Below are positions 47,847-56,955 of a DNA stretch of 64,000 bases, piece after piece. Numbering within the stretch: position 1 is the first letter of the stretch; the number at the start of each line of letters is the position of its first letter. The position numbers were made by a program, and so were the translations under genes. The notes below the pieces were generated by a model that ran no database searches, was not told the DNA's origin, and saw only the letters and a list, made by a program, of their open reading frames with translations. The DNA comes from Amycolatopsis sp. CA-128772 (GTDB lineage: Bacteria; Actinomycetota; Actinomycetes; Mycobacteriales; Pseudonocardiaceae): contig NZ_PPHG01000083.1 of the NCBI RefSeq assembly GCF_002904295.1, forward strand, positions 124,001-188,000. Reading direction: 5' to 3'.

Positions 47847-49682
47847 TCAGAACGCGGCTTCGTCCAGTTCCATGAGCGCGTTGTCGGCGGCCTCCACGAT
47901 GGCGCGGCGGGCGGTCAGCTCCGGCAGCACCTGCTTCGCGAAGAACGAGGCCGAGGCGATCTTGCCCTCGTAGAACGGGACGTCCTTGGCGGACGCGCCC
48001 ACGTCGAGCTTGCCGATCGCGACCTCGGCGTGCTTGAGCAGCTGCCAGCCGATGAGCAGGTCGCCGACCGACATCAGCAGGCGGACCGTGTGCTGGCCGA
48101 CCTTGTTGATGCTCTGCGGGTCCTCCTGGGACGCGGTCAGGTAGCCGATCAGCGAGCCGAGCATGCCCTGGGTGTCCTCGAGGGCCTGCTTGAGCAGCGC
48201 ACGCTCGTTCTTGAGCCGGCCGTTGCCCGCCTCGGACTCGATGAACTTGCTGATCTCGCCGGCCACGAAGGCCAGCGACTGGCCCTTGTCGCGGATGATC
48301 TTCCGGAAGAAGAAGTCCAGCGACTGGATGGCCGTGGTGCCCTCGTACAGCGAGTCGATCTTGGCGTCGCGGATGTACTGCTCGATCGGGTAGTCCTGCA
48401 GGAAGCCGGACCCGCCCAGGGTCTGCAGCGACTGCACGAGCTGCTCGGTGGCGCGCTCGGAGCCGACGCCCTTGACGATCGGCAGCAGCAGGTCGTTGAC
48501 GCCGTGCGCGAGCTTCTGGTCGCCCTCGCCGGTCCACAGCTGGTCCTGGAAGGACGCGGTGTAGAGGTACACGGCGCGGAGGCCCTCGGCGTACGCCTTC
48601 TGCAGCATCAGCGAGCGGCGGACGTCCGGGTGGTGCGTGATGGTGACCCGCGGGGCGGCCTTGTTCAGCATGTTCGGCAGGTCGGCGCCCTGGACGCGCT
48701 CCTTGGCGTACTCGAGCGCGTTGAGGTAACCCGTCGACAGCGTCGCGATGGCCTTCGTGCCGACCATCATCCGGGCGTACTCGATGACCTGGAACATCTG
48801 CGCGATGCCGTCGTGCACCTCGCCGAGCAGCCAGCCCTTGGCCGGGGTGCCGTGCTGGCCGAAGGTCAGCTCGCAGGTCGTCGAGGCCTTGATGCCCATC
48901 TTGTGCTCGACGTTAGTGACGTAGGCGCCGTTGCGCTCGCCCAGCTCACCGGTCTTCGAGTCGAAGTGGAACTTCGGCACGAGGAACAGCGACAGGCCCT
49001 TGGTGCCCGGCTTGGTCTCGATGCCGGGACCCTCGGGGCGCGCCAGCACGAGGTGCATGATGTTTTCGCTCATGTCGTGCTCGGCCGAGGTGATGAACCG
49101 CTTCACGCCGTCGATGTGCCAGGAGCCGTCCTCCTGCTTGGTGGCCTTGGTGCGGCCCGCGCCGACGTCGGAGCCGGCGTCCGGCTCGGTCAGCACCATC
49201 GTGGCGCCCCAGGCCCGGTCGATCATGAGCTGGGCCCAGTGCTTCTGCTCTTCGGTGCCGTTCTTGTCGACGATCATGGCGAAGTTCGGGCCGGCCATGT
49301 ACATGAACAGCGGGGCGTTCGCGCCGAGGATGAGCTCGGAGGCGGCCCACTGCACGGTCGGGGGCAGACCGAAGCCGCCGAGGTCGTTGGTCAGGCCGAG
49401 ACGCCACCACTCGCCCTCGATGAGCTGCTGGTAGCTCTTCTTGAACGACTCGGGGATCTTCACGCTGAACGTCTTCGGGTCGTACACCGGCGGGTTGCGG
49501 TCCGCGTCGGCGAAGGACTCGGCGAGCGGCCCGGTCGCGAGCTTGTTCAGCTCGGCCAGCACGCCGCGGGCGGTCTCTTCGTCGGACTCGGCGAGCACGC
49601 CCTTGCCCAGGCGCTCCTGCACGCCGAGTACCTCGAAGAGGTTGAACTCCAGGTCTCGGACGTTGCTCTTGTAGTGGCCCAT
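47847..49682 (-). CDS. fadE5: Acyl-CoA dehydrogenase, FadE5-like
   Basis: 611 residues, the length of M. tuberculosis FadE5 (Rv0244c) rather than the usual 380-400. It opens GHYKSNVRDLEFNLFEVLG and has the acyl-CoA dehydrogenase core: MVLTEPDAGSDVGAGRTKAT, RFITSAEHDMSENIMHLVLA, HKMGIKASTTCELTFG and QSLQTLGGSGFLQDYPIEQY. A C-terminal helical extension of about 150 residues is typical of the MCAD-like long form. It introduces the trans-2 double bond in acyl-CoA. Two TetR-type operators lie 48-85 nt upstream and resemble those at fadA2/fabG4. Confidence 0.9.
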   Translation of the reverse strand: MGHYKSNVRDLEFNLFEVLGVQERLGKGVLAESDEETARGVLAELNKLATGPLAESFADADRNPPVYDPKTFSVKIPESFKKSYQQLIEGEWWRLGLTNDLGGFGLPPTVQWAASELILGANAPLFMYMAGPNFAMIVDKNGTEEQKHWAQLMIDRAWGATMVLTEPDAGSDVGAGRTKATKQEDGSWHIDGVKRFITSAEHDMSENIMHLVLARPEGPGIETKPGTKGLSLFLVPKFHFDSKTGELGERNGAYVTNVEHKMGIKASTTCELTFGQHGTPAKGWLLGEVHDGIAQMFQVIEYARMMVGTKAIATLSTGYLNALEYAKERVQGADLPNMLNKAAPRVTITHHPDVRRSLMLQKAYAEGLRAVYLYTASFQDQLWTGEGDQKLAHGVNDLLLPIVKGVGSERATEQLVQSLQTLGGSGFLQDYPIEQYIRDAKIDSLYEGTTAIQSLDFFFRKIIRDKGQSLAFVAGEISKFIESEAGNGRLKNERALLKQALEDTQGMLGSLIGYLTASQEDPQSINKVGQHTVRLLMSVGDLLIGWQLLKHAEVAIGKLDVGASAKDVPFYEGKIASASFFAKQVLPELTARRAIVEAADNALMELDEAAF

Positions 49683-49729
49683 GTCGTCACTCCAATGTGT
49701 TCGGCTCCCCGGCCGGGCACATGTTCGCC

Positions 49730-49767
49730 TTACTCGCCGGTAACTTCAGGATATTACCTGTGGGTAA
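49730..49767. promoter_or_regulatory. Two tandem TetR-type operators upstream of FadE5-like gene
   Basis: TTACTCGCCGGTAA (49730-49743) and TTACCTGTGGGTAA (49754-49767), 24 bp centre to centre. They fit the pattern yTACynGysrGTAr seen at 8982-8995 and 11941-11954, suggesting control by the TetR protein at 11204-11860. Confidence 0.55.
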
Positions 49768-49831
49768 CCAGAGCAAGCAGATCCGCACTTCCGAGTACCG
49801 GAAATCTGGGCTTCCGCCTCGGGAAACCGGC

Positions 49832-50617
49832 TCAGCGCTGCCCCGGGAGCGCCGTTGTGTCGGCAGTCACCGGAAGGTGGCCGTCCTCCGCTCGGGCGAC
49901 GAGGATCCCGCTGCGGAAGGCGATCGTCACCGCGTGTGTGCGGTCCCGGGCGGAAAGCTTGCGCAGGATGCTCTTCACGTGCGTCCGGACCGTCTCGACG
50001 GACAGGAAGAGCAGCTTCGCGATCGCCGAGTTCTCGAGTCCTTCGGCGACCAGCTGGAGCACCTGGTACTCGCGCCTGGACAGCGGCATCCCGCCGCGCG
50101 GCGACGGCGGGCTGTCGTGGGCGAGGTCGCCCTTCGCGGCGGTCGTGCGCTTCGGCCGGGCGGTCAGGGCGGCGAGCGCCGGGTCGATGTAGCGGCGGTC
50201 GGTGTGCGCCCGCCGGATCGCTTCGGCGAGCCGTCGTGAATCGATCGACCGCGGCACGATCGCGTGCGCGCCGGCGGCGATCGCGGCCGCGAGGTACTGC
50301 TGCGTGCGATTCGCGTCACGGATCAGGGTGACCAGGATCAGCGCGGGGTCACCGGCGTTGAGCAGCTTGGTCAGGTGGCAGTTCGGGTCGAGGGCGGAGT
50401 CGAGCACGACGACGTCCGGTTTGACCTGCTCGCACAGCTGCAGGGCGGCGTGGTGGCTGGCGGCTTGGCCCGCCCAGTGCAGCCCCTGGCTGCGGTGGAC
50501 GAGCGCGGCGAGGCCGTCGCGGAAGATCGGGACGGGGTCGACGACGGCCACGCCGAGACTGCGCCCGCCTGGTCCCGCGGGCCCGCTGGGCCTGCGGCTG
50601 GGCTCGATGCCGTGCAT
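49832..50617 (-). CDS. LuxR-type response regulator with atypical receiver domain
   Basis: 261 residues. Receiver-like domain (about 20-140): the acidic pocket is reduced (VAVVDPVPIFRDGL), D73 in VVVLDSALD can be the phosphoacceptor, but the conserved Lys is replaced (HAIVPRSID). The LuxR HTH is intact: LSRREYQVLQLVAEGLENSA, then LSVETVRTHVKSILRKL. No sensor kinase is adjacent, so it may act without phosphorylation. ATG 50617. The 5' region has a CACAG-CAAA-CTGTG dyad at 50759-50772. Confidence 0.8.
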   Translation of the reverse strand: MHGIEPSRRPSGPAGPGGRSLGVAVVDPVPIFRDGLAALVHRSQGLHWAGQAASHHAALQLCEQVKPDVVVLDSALDPNCHLTKLLNAGDPALILVTLIRDANRTQQYLAAAIAAGAHAIVPRSIDSRRLAEAIRRAHTDRRYIDPALAALTARPKRTTAAKGDLAHDSPPSPRGGMPLSRREYQVLQLVAEGLENSAIAKLLFLSVETVRTHVKSILRKLSARDRTHAVTIAFRSGILVARAEDGHLPVTADTTALPGQR

Positions 50618-50758
50618 CGTGGGCCTCCGTCTCTGCGCCGTCGCCTCCGGTGTCCGGTCCCCCTGCTGGACCGGCCGGAAGTGACTCCTCCTGCTTGGTA
50701 CGAGTCGCGATTGCGCAGCTCATGACGCCAATTCCCCCTCATGGCCCAACCCGCAGGT

Positions 50759-50772
50759 CACAGCAAACTGTG
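50759..50772. promoter_or_regulatory. Small dyad upstream of the LuxR-type regulator
   Basis: CACAG-CAAA-CTGTG inverted repeat in the 246-bp gap (50618-50863) before the regulator gene. Apart from this I see nothing in that gap. Confidence 0.35.
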
Positions 50773-50863
50773 GGTAGAAGTCGATCTATCCGAGCCGAAC
50801 ACGGCGGGACCGGATGGGACCTGATGGGGCGGTTGGCACTACTGAGGGTGGCCCGCAGGGCGT

Positions 50864-51424
50864 TCAACGATTTCGACAGTCTTCGGATGCGGCCCGCAGC
50901 CGCCCGAACTCCACCCCCAGCCCGGCCGGCGTCCAGTGCGCGTTGAGCCCGCTCGGGTTCGGCAGCACCCAGACGCGGGTGTCGCCGATCAGCTGTTCCT
51001 GCGGGCCGACGCGCGCCTTCGGAAGCCCGAAGGCGGTCCGGTAGGCGGTGATCCCGACAACGGCCAGCCACCGCGGCCGGTACTCGAGCACCTTCGCGAC
51101 GAGCAGCTTCCCGCCTTCGCGCAGTTCGTCATCGGACAGCTCGTCGGCGCGCGCGGTGGTCCGGGCGACGACGTTCGTGATGCCGAGGCGGAGGTCGAGG
51201 AGCTGGTCCTGTTCGCTGGGTTTGTAGAGGCGCGAGGTGAAGCCGCCGGCGTGGAGGGCGGGCCAGAAGCGGTTGCCGGGGCGGGCGAAGTGCTGGCCGA
51301 GGGCGCCGGAGTAGAGGCCGGGGTTGATGCCGCAGAAGAGAACGTCGAGACCGTGGGCGATGACGTCGGTGATGGTGGCGTTGTGCGCTGCGGCCAGCTG
51401 GTCCTTGGTGGGTCGGGTACTCAC
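50864..51424 (-). CDS. mug: G/U mismatch-specific DNA glycosylase Mug
   Basis: 186 residues. The uracil-DNA-glycosylase family-2 motifs are GINPG (32-36) with the catalytic Asn, GNRFWPALHAGGFT, and NPSGLN (about 157). It removes uracil and ethenocytosine from mismatches. GTG 51424. It diverges from a methyltransferase gene with only 27 nt between starts. Confidence 0.92.
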   Translation of the reverse strand: MSTRPTKDQLAAAHNATITDVIAHGLDVLFCGINPGLYSGALGQHFARPGNRFWPALHAGGFTSRLYKPSEQDQLLDLRLGITNVVARTTARADELSDDELREGGKLLVAKVLEYRPRWLAVVGITAYRTAFGLPKARVGPQEQLIGDTRVWVLPNPSGLNAHWTPAGLGVEFGRLRAASEDCRNR

Positions 51425-51451
51425 CTATCCAGTTTCCGGCACGCTCGACCC

Positions 51452-52096
51452 ATGGAGGTCACCGCGGATGGCTCGCCCGTCGAGGTCTACCTGCTCCTGC
51501 CGCCCGACGGCGAAGCCGAGATCGTGCACGCCGCGGTTTCGCCGGGTGCGTCGATCCTTGAGCTCGGCTGTGGCGCCGGCCGGGTCACGCACCCGCTCGT
51601 CGACCTGGGGCACGAGGTTGTCGCCGTGGATGATTCGCCCTCGATGCTTGCGCACGTTCGCGCCGAAAGCGTGTGCGCGCGGATCGGGGACCTGGAGCTC
51701 GGGCGGACCTTCGACGCCGTGCTGCTCGCCAGTCACCTCGTCAACACCCCCCGCGTCGCGGACCGGCGGGCGATGCTCGCCGCCGCGAAACGCCACCTCC
51801 GGCCGGATGGCCGGCTGATTGTCCAATGGCATCCGCCCGGGTGGTTCGACTCCGCCGCGTCCGGCCAGGGTGGCCTGCTCGGCGAGGTCACGATCGAGCT
51901 GGCCGATGTCGTCCGCGAAGGCGACCTGCTCTCGGCGACGGTCCAATACGCAGCCCGAGGGCAGCGCTGGCACCAGGAGTTCACCTGCCGCCGCCTGAGC
52001 CTCGACGACCTCCTGACCTCGGCCGACTTCCGTCTCCACACCTGGCTCACCGCCGACCACACCTGGTTCTCCGGCGCCCCCGGACGCATGGGGTAG
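51452..52096 (+). CDS. Class I SAM-dependent methyltransferase
   Basis: 214 residues. Motif I is ILELGCGAGRVTHPLVDLGH, with post-I VAVDDSPSML and motif II TFDAVLLASHLVNT. Compact Rossmann methyltransferase of the small-molecule type; the substrate is unknown. ATG 51452 is near the divergent mug start, so the promoters overlap. Confidence 0.85.
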   Translation: MEVTADGSPVEVYLLLPPDGEAEIVHAAVSPGASILELGCGAGRVTHPLVDLGHEVVAVDDSPSMLAHVRAESVCARIGDLELGRTFDAVLLASHLVNTPRVADRRAMLAAAKRHLRPDGRLIVQWHPPGWFDSAASGQGGLLGEVTIELADVVREGDLLSATVQYAARGQRWHQEFTCRRLSLDDLLTSADFRLHTWLTADHTWFSGAPGRMG

Positions 52097-52161
52097 CGGA
52101 TTCGCCACTTACCTGCGTAACCTGTGTGATCTCCCGCACAGCGCCGTACCGAGGAGGATCC

Positions 52162-52338
52162 GTGCAGCTTCCGATCGTCCTCGGGCTGGTTGCGCTGGTC
52201 CTCGCCGTCGCCGTGCTCGTGGTCGTGCTGGAGGACCGGCGGGCCGCCAAGCGGGCCGCGCTGCAGCGGCAAGCGCGGCTAGCGCGTCTGGGCGAAGTCG
52301 ACCCGCTCGCGCCGGGCCGGCTGCACGTCGACCGGTGA
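52162..52338 (+). CDS. Small single-helix membrane protein (58 aa)
   Basis: A 58-residue frame with an excellent RBS (GAGGAGG, 5 nt) and GTG start. VQLPIVLGLVALVLAVAVLVV forms one transmembrane helix, followed by a basic segment EDRRAAKRAALQRQARLARL. It overlaps the 3' end of the convergent vanZ-like gene by 60 nt. The codon-position bias is typical of a real gene. Function unknown. Confidence 0.55.
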   Translation: MQLPIVLGLVALVLAVAVLVVVLEDRRAAKRAALQRQARLARLGEVDPLAPGRLHVDR

Positions 52339-52908
52339 AGGCCGGAACCGGACCAGCAGGAGCGCGCCGAACACCCAGCCGATGCCGGCGCCGGCCGTGT
52401 TGTTCATGAGGTCGTCGACGTCGAAGATGCGGTAGACGTACGGTGCCGTGCCGAAGTTGGCCGTGACCTGCGTGAGCTCGATGACCAGTGATGCCGCGAA
52501 GCCGACCAGGGCCGTCCCGATCAGGCCGCGGCGCCAAAGGATCCGGGCGAACACGCCGAGCGGGACGAACAGCAGCACATTCAGGCACGCCTGCTGGAAC
52601 GTCTGCGTTATGAACCACGCGCCGCCGTGCTTGAGCAGCTCCGTGTGGATGTCGGTGATCCACTGGAACGGGTGCAGCTGCACGGTCTGGGTCAGCCGGC
52701 GGGTGCCCGGGCCCGGCAGCGGCAGGAGGACGACCGCGAGGGTCATGCAGCCGTAGAGCAGCACCGCCGCCGTCGCCGCGATCGCGCGCAGGCGCAGGCC
52801 GCCGTGGCGGGCGAGCTGGGTGATCAGCTGCGGCACCAGCACCACGACCCACAGCGCGAGGAACCCGATGAACCCGTACTGCAGGGCCGTGACCTGTGCG
52901 TTCGTCAT
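52279..52908 (-). CDS. VanZ family membrane protein
   Basis: 209 residues with five hydrophobic helices. The VanZ signatures NVLLFVPLGVFARIL, VIELTQ and FDVDDLMNNTAGAGIGW are present. VanZ-type proteins are of unknown biochemical function; VanZ itself gives low-level teicoplanin resistance. Its 5' end overlaps no other gene. The C-terminal 20 residues are antisense to the small membrane protein. Confidence 0.88.
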   Translation of the reverse strand: MTNAQVTALQYGFIGFLALWVVVLVPQLITQLARHGGLRLRAIAATAAVLLYGCMTLAVVLLPLPGPGTRRLTQTVQLHPFQWITDIHTELLKHGGAWFITQTFQQACLNVLLFVPLGVFARILWRRGLIGTALVGFAASLVIELTQVTANFGTAPYVYRIFDVDDLMNNTAGAGIGWVFGALLLVRFRPSPVDVQPARRERVDFAQTR

Positions 52909-53150
52909 GCCACCGACGCTATGGATCTTGCCCCGGGACCGCTTCGGTCGAAGAGCCCGGGCCCCTCGGTCACTCGGCCGACCCGCCGGTGGGCCGATCG
53001 GTCAGGGGCGCGGGCGCCCGCCACCTCGGTACCGCCGGACCGGGTGTTACCGAAGTCATGCCGGCGTAACCGGTTGCTGCTTGCGCCGACCCGGGAATGC
53101 CCACGACGCTCGGCACGTCGAGGTCTGTGCAGGCAACGAAAGGAACGCTC

Positions 53151-54230
53151 ATGGCACCGGTCCGGGTCGGCATCGTCGGGCTCAGCGCGAACGGCGGCTG
53201 GGCCGCGACCGCGCACGTGCCCGCGCTGGCCGCGGTCGACGGCTACGAACTCCGGGCGCTCAGCGGCAGCAACGCCGAGTCCGCGCGGGTGGCCGGCGAG
53301 AAGTACGGCGTCCCGCTCACCTTCGGTGACGCCGGGGAGCTGGCCCGGCACCCGGAGGTCGACCTCGTGGTGGTCGCCGTGAAGGTGTCCGAGCACCGGA
53401 CGCTCATCGAGCCCGCGCTGGCCGCGGGCAAGCCGGTGCTCAGCGAGTGGCCGCTGGGTGTGAGCCTGGCCGAGACCGAGGCGCTGGCCGAAGCCGCTCG
53501 CGGGAAGACGACCGCCGTCGGCCTGCAGGGGCGGTCCGCGCCGGCGTTGCGCTACCTGCGCGACCTCATCAAGGACGGCTACGTCGGCCGGGTGCTTTCG
53601 ACGTCGCTGATCGCCTCGGGCGCCAACTGGGGGCCGAGCGTGCGCGCCGGCCGGGACTACCAGCTGCACCCCGAGGGCGGGGCGACGATGCTGACCATCC
53701 CGTTCGCCCACACCGCCGACGCGCTGGCCATGGTCCTCGGCGGCTTCACCGAGCTGTCCGCGACGGTGGCGACCGTGCGGCCGCGGGTGCGTGACGAGGT
53801 CACCGGCGAGTCCGTCGAGATGACCGCGCCGGACCAGATCGCCGTCACGGGCGTGCTGAACGGCGGCGCGGTCGCGTCGCTGCACCTGCGCGGCGGGACG
53901 TCGCCGGCCACGAACTTCCACTGGGAGATCAACGGGACCGAGGGCACGCTGGTCGTCGAGGCCGCGGACCCGCTGTTCTGGATCGCGAAGCTGACGTTGC
54001 GCGGCAGCCGGACCGGCACGCTCGAGAAGCTGACCGTCCCCGCGCGGTACGAGCTGCCGCAGCTGGCCGGCCGCAGCGCCGAGCCGTCGTACAACGTGGC
54101 GCACGCCTACGCCCGGCACCTCAAGGGCGACCTGCCCGACTTCGCGCACGCCCTGCGCGTGCACCGGGTGCTCGACGCCGTCGAGCGGTCGGCCGGCAGC
54201 GGGGCCCGGGTGCAGCCGGACGCCGAGTAA
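53151..54230 (+). CDS. Gfo/Idh/MocA family oxidoreductase
   Basis: 359 residues. The N-terminal NAD(P) fold starts RVGIVGLSANGGWAATAHVP and contains VDLVVVAVKVSEH and the conserved lysine loop ALAAGKPVLSEWPLGVS (usual EKP replaced by EWP). The C-terminal alpha/beta domain follows. The EWP replacement and overall pattern resemble the Gal80-like subgroup, which may lack sugar-dehydrogenase activity. ATG 53151 follows GAAAGGA. Monocistronic or followed by the hydrolase 39 nt later. Confidence 0.88.
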   Translation: MAPVRVGIVGLSANGGWAATAHVPALAAVDGYELRALSGSNAESARVAGEKYGVPLTFGDAGELARHPEVDLVVVAVKVSEHRTLIEPALAAGKPVLSEWPLGVSLAETEALAEAARGKTTAVGLQGRSAPALRYLRDLIKDGYVGRVLSTSLIASGANWGPSVRAGRDYQLHPEGGATMLTIPFAHTADALAMVLGGFTELSATVATVRPRVRDEVTGESVEMTAPDQIAVTGVLNGGAVASLHLRGGTSPATNFHWEINGTEGTLVVEAADPLFWIAKLTLRGSRTGTLEKLTVPARYELPQLAGRSAEPSYNVAHAYARHLKGDLPDFAHALRVHRVLDAVERSAGSGARVQPDAE

Positions 54231-54269
54231 CTGTTACTGCCGGTCGTAGGTTTCCGCTACCCTCGGACC

Positions 54270-55049
54270 ATGGACGACGTTGTCTACGACCGCGCGGGCG
54301 AAGGCGAGCCGCTGGTGCTGATCCACGGCATCGGCCACCGCCGCCAGACGTGGACGCCGGTGTTTCCGCTGCTCACGCCGCATCGGGACGTCATCGCGGT
54401 CGACCTGCCCGGCTTCGGCGAGTCGCCCGAGCCGGCCGGCGGGTACGGCGTCGAGCCCGCGCTGGTGATGTTCAAGGAGCTCTTCACCGACCTCGGGCTC
54501 GACCGGCCGCACGTCGCCGGCAACTCACTCGGTGGCCTGCTGTCACTCGCGCTCGGGCAGGCCGGCCTGGTCCGCAGCGTCACGGCGCTGTCGCCCGCCG
54601 GGCTGTGGAACCGGCGCCAGAAGATGTACGCGATCGCCACCTTGAAGGCCCACCGCGCGCTCGCGCAGCGCACGCCGCCGCACGTCGTGCGCCGCATCGC
54701 CGCGAGCGCGTCCGGGCGCCGCGCGCTGACCGGGATGATCGTCGGACGGCCCGAGCGGCAGACACCCGACACTGTCGTCGAGGACGCGCACGCGCTCGCC
54801 ACCGCGCCAGGCTTCGAGCCGACCGCCGCGCAGTCCCGCGGGAACTTCCGGTTCACGGGCCCGGTCACCGATGTCCCGGTGACCATCGCCTGGGCCCAGC
54901 ACGACCGGATCCTCGCCCGGCCGCGCGTCGCCGACCTGCGGAAAGTCGCGCCGCACGGGATCTTCCGGCTGCTGCCCGGCTGCGGGCACGTGCCGATGAA
55001 CGACGATCCGGAACTTGTCGCTCGGGTACTGCTCGACGGAAGCTGTTAG
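54270..55049 (+). CDS. Alpha/beta hydrolase
   Basis: 259 residues. Nucleophile elbow GNSLGG with S86, acid D212 in AQHDRIL, base H240 in GCGHVPM; oxyanion-hole HGIG at 19-22. The substrate is unknown. ATG 54270 with GCTACCCT about 12 nt upstream suggests a near-leaderless mRNA. Confidence 0.88.
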   Translation: MDDVVYDRAGEGEPLVLIHGIGHRRQTWTPVFPLLTPHRDVIAVDLPGFGESPEPAGGYGVEPALVMFKELFTDLGLDRPHVAGNSLGGLLSLALGQAGLVRSVTALSPAGLWNRRQKMYAIATLKAHRALAQRTPPHVVRRIAASASGRRALTGMIVGRPERQTPDTVVEDAHALATAPGFEPTAAQSRGNFRFTGPVTDVPVTIAWAQHDRILARPRVADLRKVAPHGIFRLLPGCGHVPMNDDPELVARVLLDGSC

Positions 55050-55162
55050 GTGACATTCGCTTTACGTCCGTCTTTTGACCCTGGTAGGTGACTGCTTCGC
55101 GAGGCAGAATCCTCCGCCGTGCGCCCGTTCGGGGACCCTGGGCGCGAATCGGAGGAACATTC

Positions 55163-56917
55163 ATGAGGCATTTTTTCGGGGGCTCCGGGTGGCGTAGCCC
55201 CCGGCCCGGGGCGGAGCCCCGGTTGTTGCAGCTTTCGACCCGGCTCGCGGTATTGGCCGCGGCCGCGCTGGCTACGACGGCGGTGACCACCGCACCCGCG
55301 TCCGCGGGCCAGCGCCCGGATCCCACCACCGACGTCCGGATCATCGGGTTCAACGACCTGCACGGCAACCTGGAGCCGCCGTCCGGCTCGAGCGGTCGTG
55401 TCGTGCAGTCCGACGGGACCACTGTGGACGCCGGCGGGGCCGCTTACCTGGCCACGCACGTGAAGCAGCTGCGGGCGCAGGTGCGCAACTCGTTCGTCGT
55501 GTCCGCCGGGGACAACATCGGCGCATCGCCGCTGACCTCCGCGCTGTTCCACGACGAGCCGACCATCGACTTCCTGAACATGCTGGGCGTCAACGCCTCC
55601 GTGGTGGGGAACCACGAGTTCGACGAGGGCTACAAGGAACTGCAGCGCATGCAGTTCGGTGGCTGCCACCCGACGGACGGCTGCCAGTTCCAGAGCACCT
55701 TCGACGGGGCGAAGTTCCCGTTCCTCGGGTCCAACGTGTACTTCACCAACGGCCTGCCCGCGCTGTTGCCGTTCACCGTCAAGTTCGAAGGCGGCGTGCC
55801 GGTCGGCGTCATCGGCGCCACGCTGAAGGACCTGCCGTCCGTCGTCACGCCGGAGGCCATCAAGGGCCTGAAGTTCGGTGACGAGGTCGAGGCGATCAAC
55901 CGGACGTCGAACCTGCTCGACTACTTCGGCGTGAAGGCCCAGGTCGTGCTGCTGCACCAGGGCGACGGCACCGAGGTCGAGGGCCCGAACGACTGCAAGC
56001 TGCGCCCCGGCCCGGCCGCCGCGATCGCCGCCGCGGTGACGCCGAAGGTCGACGCGTTCTTCACCGGGCACAGCCACCAGCAGTACAACTGCGTGATCAA
56101 CGACCCGGCGGGTCAGCCGCGGCCGGTCATCCAGGGCTCGTCGTTCGGCCGCCTGCTGTCGGTGGTGGACCTGAAGATCAGCCTGAAGACCCGCGACGTC
56201 GTGCGCTCGCAGACCAAGGCGTTCAACGAGATCGTCACCCGCACGGTGACGCCGGACCCGGCCGTGGCCGCGCTGGTCGCCGAGGCGAAGACCAAGTCGG
56301 CGCCGATCGCGAACAAGCAGGTCGGCACCATCACCGCCGACCTGCCGGCGGCGGGCAACGCGGCCGGTGAGTCGCCGCTCGGCGACGTCATCGCCGACGC
56401 GCAGCTCGCGGGCACGCAGTCGAACAACGCGGTCATCGCGATCACCAACCCGGGCGGCATCCGTGCCGACCTGACGTACAAGTCGTCGCCGAACGGCGAG
56501 GGTGACGGCGTGGTGACCTACGGCGAGGCGTTCACCGTCCAGCCGTTCTCGAACATCATGCAGACGATCACGCTGACCGGCGCGAACCTGAAGAACGTGC
56601 TGGAACAGCAGTGGAGCGCGAGCGGCACCAAGATCCTGCAGATCTCGAGCTCGCTGCACTACTCGTACTCGGCGAGCGCGCCGATCGGCTCGCGCGTCTC
56701 GAACCTCACGGTCAACGGCACGCCGGTCGACCCGGCGGCGACGTTCCGCGTGTCGGTGAACAACTTCCTCGCCGCCGGCGGGGACGGCTTCGCCGAGTTC
56801 ACCAAGGGCACCGACCTCTCCGGTGGCCCGGTGGACCTCGACGCCCTGATCGCCTACCTGGGCGCGCACCCGAGCCTGGCCCCGCCGGCGGCGGACCGGA
56901 TCACCCGCCTGCCGTAG
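55163..56917 (+). CDS. Secreted bifunctional metallophosphatase/5'-nucleotidase
   Basis: 584 residues. A signal peptide (about 20-48, cleavage after ASA) exports it. The N-terminal calcineurin-like domain carries the metal ligands: IIGFNDLHGNL (D65, H67), SAGDNIGASP, VGNHEFDEG, LLHQGDG and TGHSHQQYN. The C-terminal domain (about 400-580) holds the substrate pocket (ITNPGGIRADL, AAGGDGFAEF). It dephosphorylates extracellular nucleotides (UshA/NucA relatives). ATG 55163 has GGAGGA. Confidence 0.93.
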   Translation: MRHFFGGSGWRSPRPGAEPRLLQLSTRLAVLAAAALATTAVTTAPASAGQRPDPTTDVRIIGFNDLHGNLEPPSGSSGRVVQSDGTTVDAGGAAYLATHVKQLRAQVRNSFVVSAGDNIGASPLTSALFHDEPTIDFLNMLGVNASVVGNHEFDEGYKELQRMQFGGCHPTDGCQFQSTFDGAKFPFLGSNVYFTNGLPALLPFTVKFEGGVPVGVIGATLKDLPSVVTPEAIKGLKFGDEVEAINRTSNLLDYFGVKAQVVLLHQGDGTEVEGPNDCKLRPGPAAAIAAAVTPKVDAFFTGHSHQQYNCVINDPAGQPRPVIQGSSFGRLLSVVDLKISLKTRDVVRSQTKAFNEIVTRTVTPDPAVAALVAEAKTKSAPIANKQVGTITADLPAAGNAAGESPLGDVIADAQLAGTQSNNAVIAITNPGGIRADLTYKSSPNGEGDGVVTYGEAFTVQPFSNIMQTITLTGANLKNVLEQQWSASGTKILQISSSLHYSYSASAPIGSRVSNLTVNGTPVDPAATFRVSVNNFLAAGGDGFAEFTKGTDLSGGPVDLDALIAYLGAHPSLAPPAADRITRLP

Positions 56918-56955
56918 TTCCCGTTTTTGCAAGACACCGGGCCGACAATGGACCC

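Noticed and set aside
48030..50192. 720-codon frame antisense to the FadE5-like gene
   Set aside because: Shadow of a clear acyl-CoA dehydrogenase; composition is Leu/Arg/Glu/Val-rich without motifs.
52109..52120. TTAC-CTGC-GTAA as another site of the lipid TetR regulator
   Set aside because: The half-sites match but the spacing is 4 rather than 6 nt, and the downstream gene has no lipid link.
52909..53150. Imperfect GC-rich hairpin near 52960-53010 as a riboswitch or terminator
   Set aside because: Pairing is broken and GC-rich sequence folds by chance; no conserved riboswitch core is recognisable here or elsewhere in the window.
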